Source of the DNA: Spirochaetaceae bacterium
GTDB lineage: Bacteria > Spirochaetota > Spirochaetia > Treponematales > Treponemataceae
Assembly (NCBI GenBank): GCA_031272345.1
Contig: JAISTZ010000156.1
Coordinates: 1-21,170 of the forward strand
Length of the DNA stretch: 21,170 nucleotides
Direction: 5' to 3'
Below the pieces are notes generated by a model. It had not been told where the DNA came from and ran no database searches. It saw only the letters and a program-made list of their open reading frames with translations. Position 1 is the stretch's first letter. Every line of letters starts with the position of its first letter. Shown one piece after another: positions 20,395-21,170 of this stretch. The position numbers were made by a program, and so were the translations under genes.

Positions 20395-21170
20395 CTACCG
20401 TGCGTATTCGACGATCCGGGTTTCCCGAATCATCGTTATTTTGATTCTGCCCGGATAGCGGAGATCGCTCTCGATTTGCTTGGCGATTTTCTGGGCCAGA
20501 CCCTGCACCCCGGCATCGGCGATTTTCTCGTTATTCACCAGCACCCGGAGCTCCCGGCCCGCCTGAATCGCGTAGGCCTTTTCCACACCGGGGAAGGACT
20601 CCGCCAGGGTTTCAAGGTTCTCCAGACGCTTGACATAGTTGTCGATCGTTTCGCGCCGCGCGCCGGGCCGGGCCGCGGAGATTGCGTCCGCGATTTGGAC
20701 GATCACCGCCTCCAGACAGGTGGGCTCGATGTCGTTGTGGTGGGCCCCCACGGCGTTGACGATCCTGGAGTCTTCCCCCATCTTCCGGGCCATATCCATG
20801 CCGATTTCCGCGTGGTTCTGGTCGGAATCCGTTTCGGCGCCCTTGCCGATGTCGTGGAGCACCGCGGCCCGCTTGGAGAGCTCCCTGTCGGCCCCCACCT
20901 CTGCTGCGAGGATCCCCGCGATGACGGCGACCTCCTTGGAGTGGGCGAGCACGTTCTGGCCGTAGCTGGTGCGGTAATGCAGGCGGCCCAGGGCCCGGAT
21001 GCCGTCCTGGTTCATGTTGTGGATACCCAGGTCGAAGAGGACCTTCTCGCCCTCCTCGTAGATCCGCATCTGAATTTCCCTGGTGACCTTTTGGACGACC
21101 TCTTCTATCCGGGCGGGGTGAATCCTCCCGTCCGAGATGAGCCGTTCCAGGGCTGCCTTGGCGATTTCCT
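20395..21170 (-). CDS. rny: Ribonuclease Y, C-terminal part (HD domain)
   Basis: The last 258 codons are present, and the 5' part (membrane anchor, coiled coil and KH domain) lies beyond the right edge. The visible sequence starts in the KH-HD connector (ALERLISDGRIHPARIEE), followed by IHNMNQDGIRALGRLHYRTSYGQNVL. The HD phosphohydrolase signature is AAVLHDIGKG, then NHAEIGMDMARK and VNAVGAHHNDIEPTCLEA. The ending RIKITMIRETRIVEYAR is typical. RNase Y is the endoribonuclease that starts mRNA decay at the inner membrane in many bacteria lacking RNase E. The metal-binding residues in view are intact. It is followed after 8 bases by the flavoprotein gene. Confidence 0.95.
   Translation of the reverse strand, partial: EIAKAALERLISDGRIHPARIEEVVQKVTREIQMRIYEEGEKVLFDLGIHNMNQDGIRALGRLHYRTSYGQNVLAHSKEVAVIAGILAAEVGADRELSKRAAVLHDIGKGAETDSDQNHAEIGMDMARKMGEDSRIVNAVGAHHNDIEPTCLEAVIVQIADAISAARPGARRETIDNYVKRLENLETLAESFPGVEKAYAIQAGRELRVLVNNEKIADAGVQGLAQKIAKQIESDLRYPGRIKITMIRETRIVEYAR

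Overview
The window looks like a chromosomal segment of a GC-rich, anaerobic spirochaete, probably from the Treponema / termite-gut lineage. The taxonomic call is an inference. It rests on a relaxed-lipobox lipoprotein with GGSFTMSGG-type beta-helix repeats, a FecR-domain protein followed by a small envelope barrel and a hybrid kinase, RNase Y, and a complete HndABCD-type [FeFe] hydrogenase operon. No rRNA, tRNA or CRISPR array was seen.

Layout. (1) 1-1.19 kb, minus strand, lower GC: the first 22 codons of an IS256-family transposase run off the left edge. Next to it are a BrnT-like orphan toxin candidate and a DUF4160/DUF2442 pair. (2) 1.27-7.8 kb, plus: a five-gene envelope-signalling operon with a good sigma70-type promoter. 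It encodes a FecR-domain membrane protein, a secreted FN3-like/barrel protein, a beta-helix lipoprotein, a 1008-residue hybrid histidine kinase (HAMP-HisKA-HATPase-REC-HPt) and a response regulator with an unknown helical output. (3) 7.87-8.6 kb: a protein that looks like a degenerate short-chain dehydrogenase. (4) 8.64-13.85 kb: the hydrogenase operon hndA - stand-alone GHKL ATPase - hndB - hndC - hndD. It starts at a strong promoter whose -10 is inside a perfect 14-bp palindrome and ends at an intrinsic terminator. (5) 13.87-16.64 kb: family 4 uracil-DNA glycosylase overlapping priA. (6) 16.69-17.31 kb: a Phd/YefM-ParE type toxin-antitoxin pair. (7) 17.3-19.34 kb, minus: an overlapping three-gene operon CBS-GHKL ATPase, DRTGG-domain protein and PHP phosphoesterase, families that I associate with [FeFe]-hydrogenase loci. 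(8) 19.46-21.17 kb, minus: rny (3' part), a flavodoxin-fold Fe-S-type reductase and an FmdB zinc-ribbon protein.

The hydrogenase operon supplies the electron-bifurcating H2/NAD(P)H/ferredoxin enzyme. The GHKL ATPase inside it and the CBS-GHKL/DRTGG/PHP operon 3.5 kb away look like a nucleotide- or redox-responsive control layer for it, though this role is inferred.

The most unusual signals are non-coding. Six genes begin with a start codon 6-7 nt after a recognisable -10 hexamer and have no Shine-Dalgarno, which implies leaderless mRNAs. Genes inside operons mostly carry SDs. A second signal is a three-copy 31-nt tandem hairpin repeat before the GHKL ATPase gene, each copy presenting an SD-like GGAAGGAG in its loop. 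A third is a terminator whose loop holds the -35 of the next gene.
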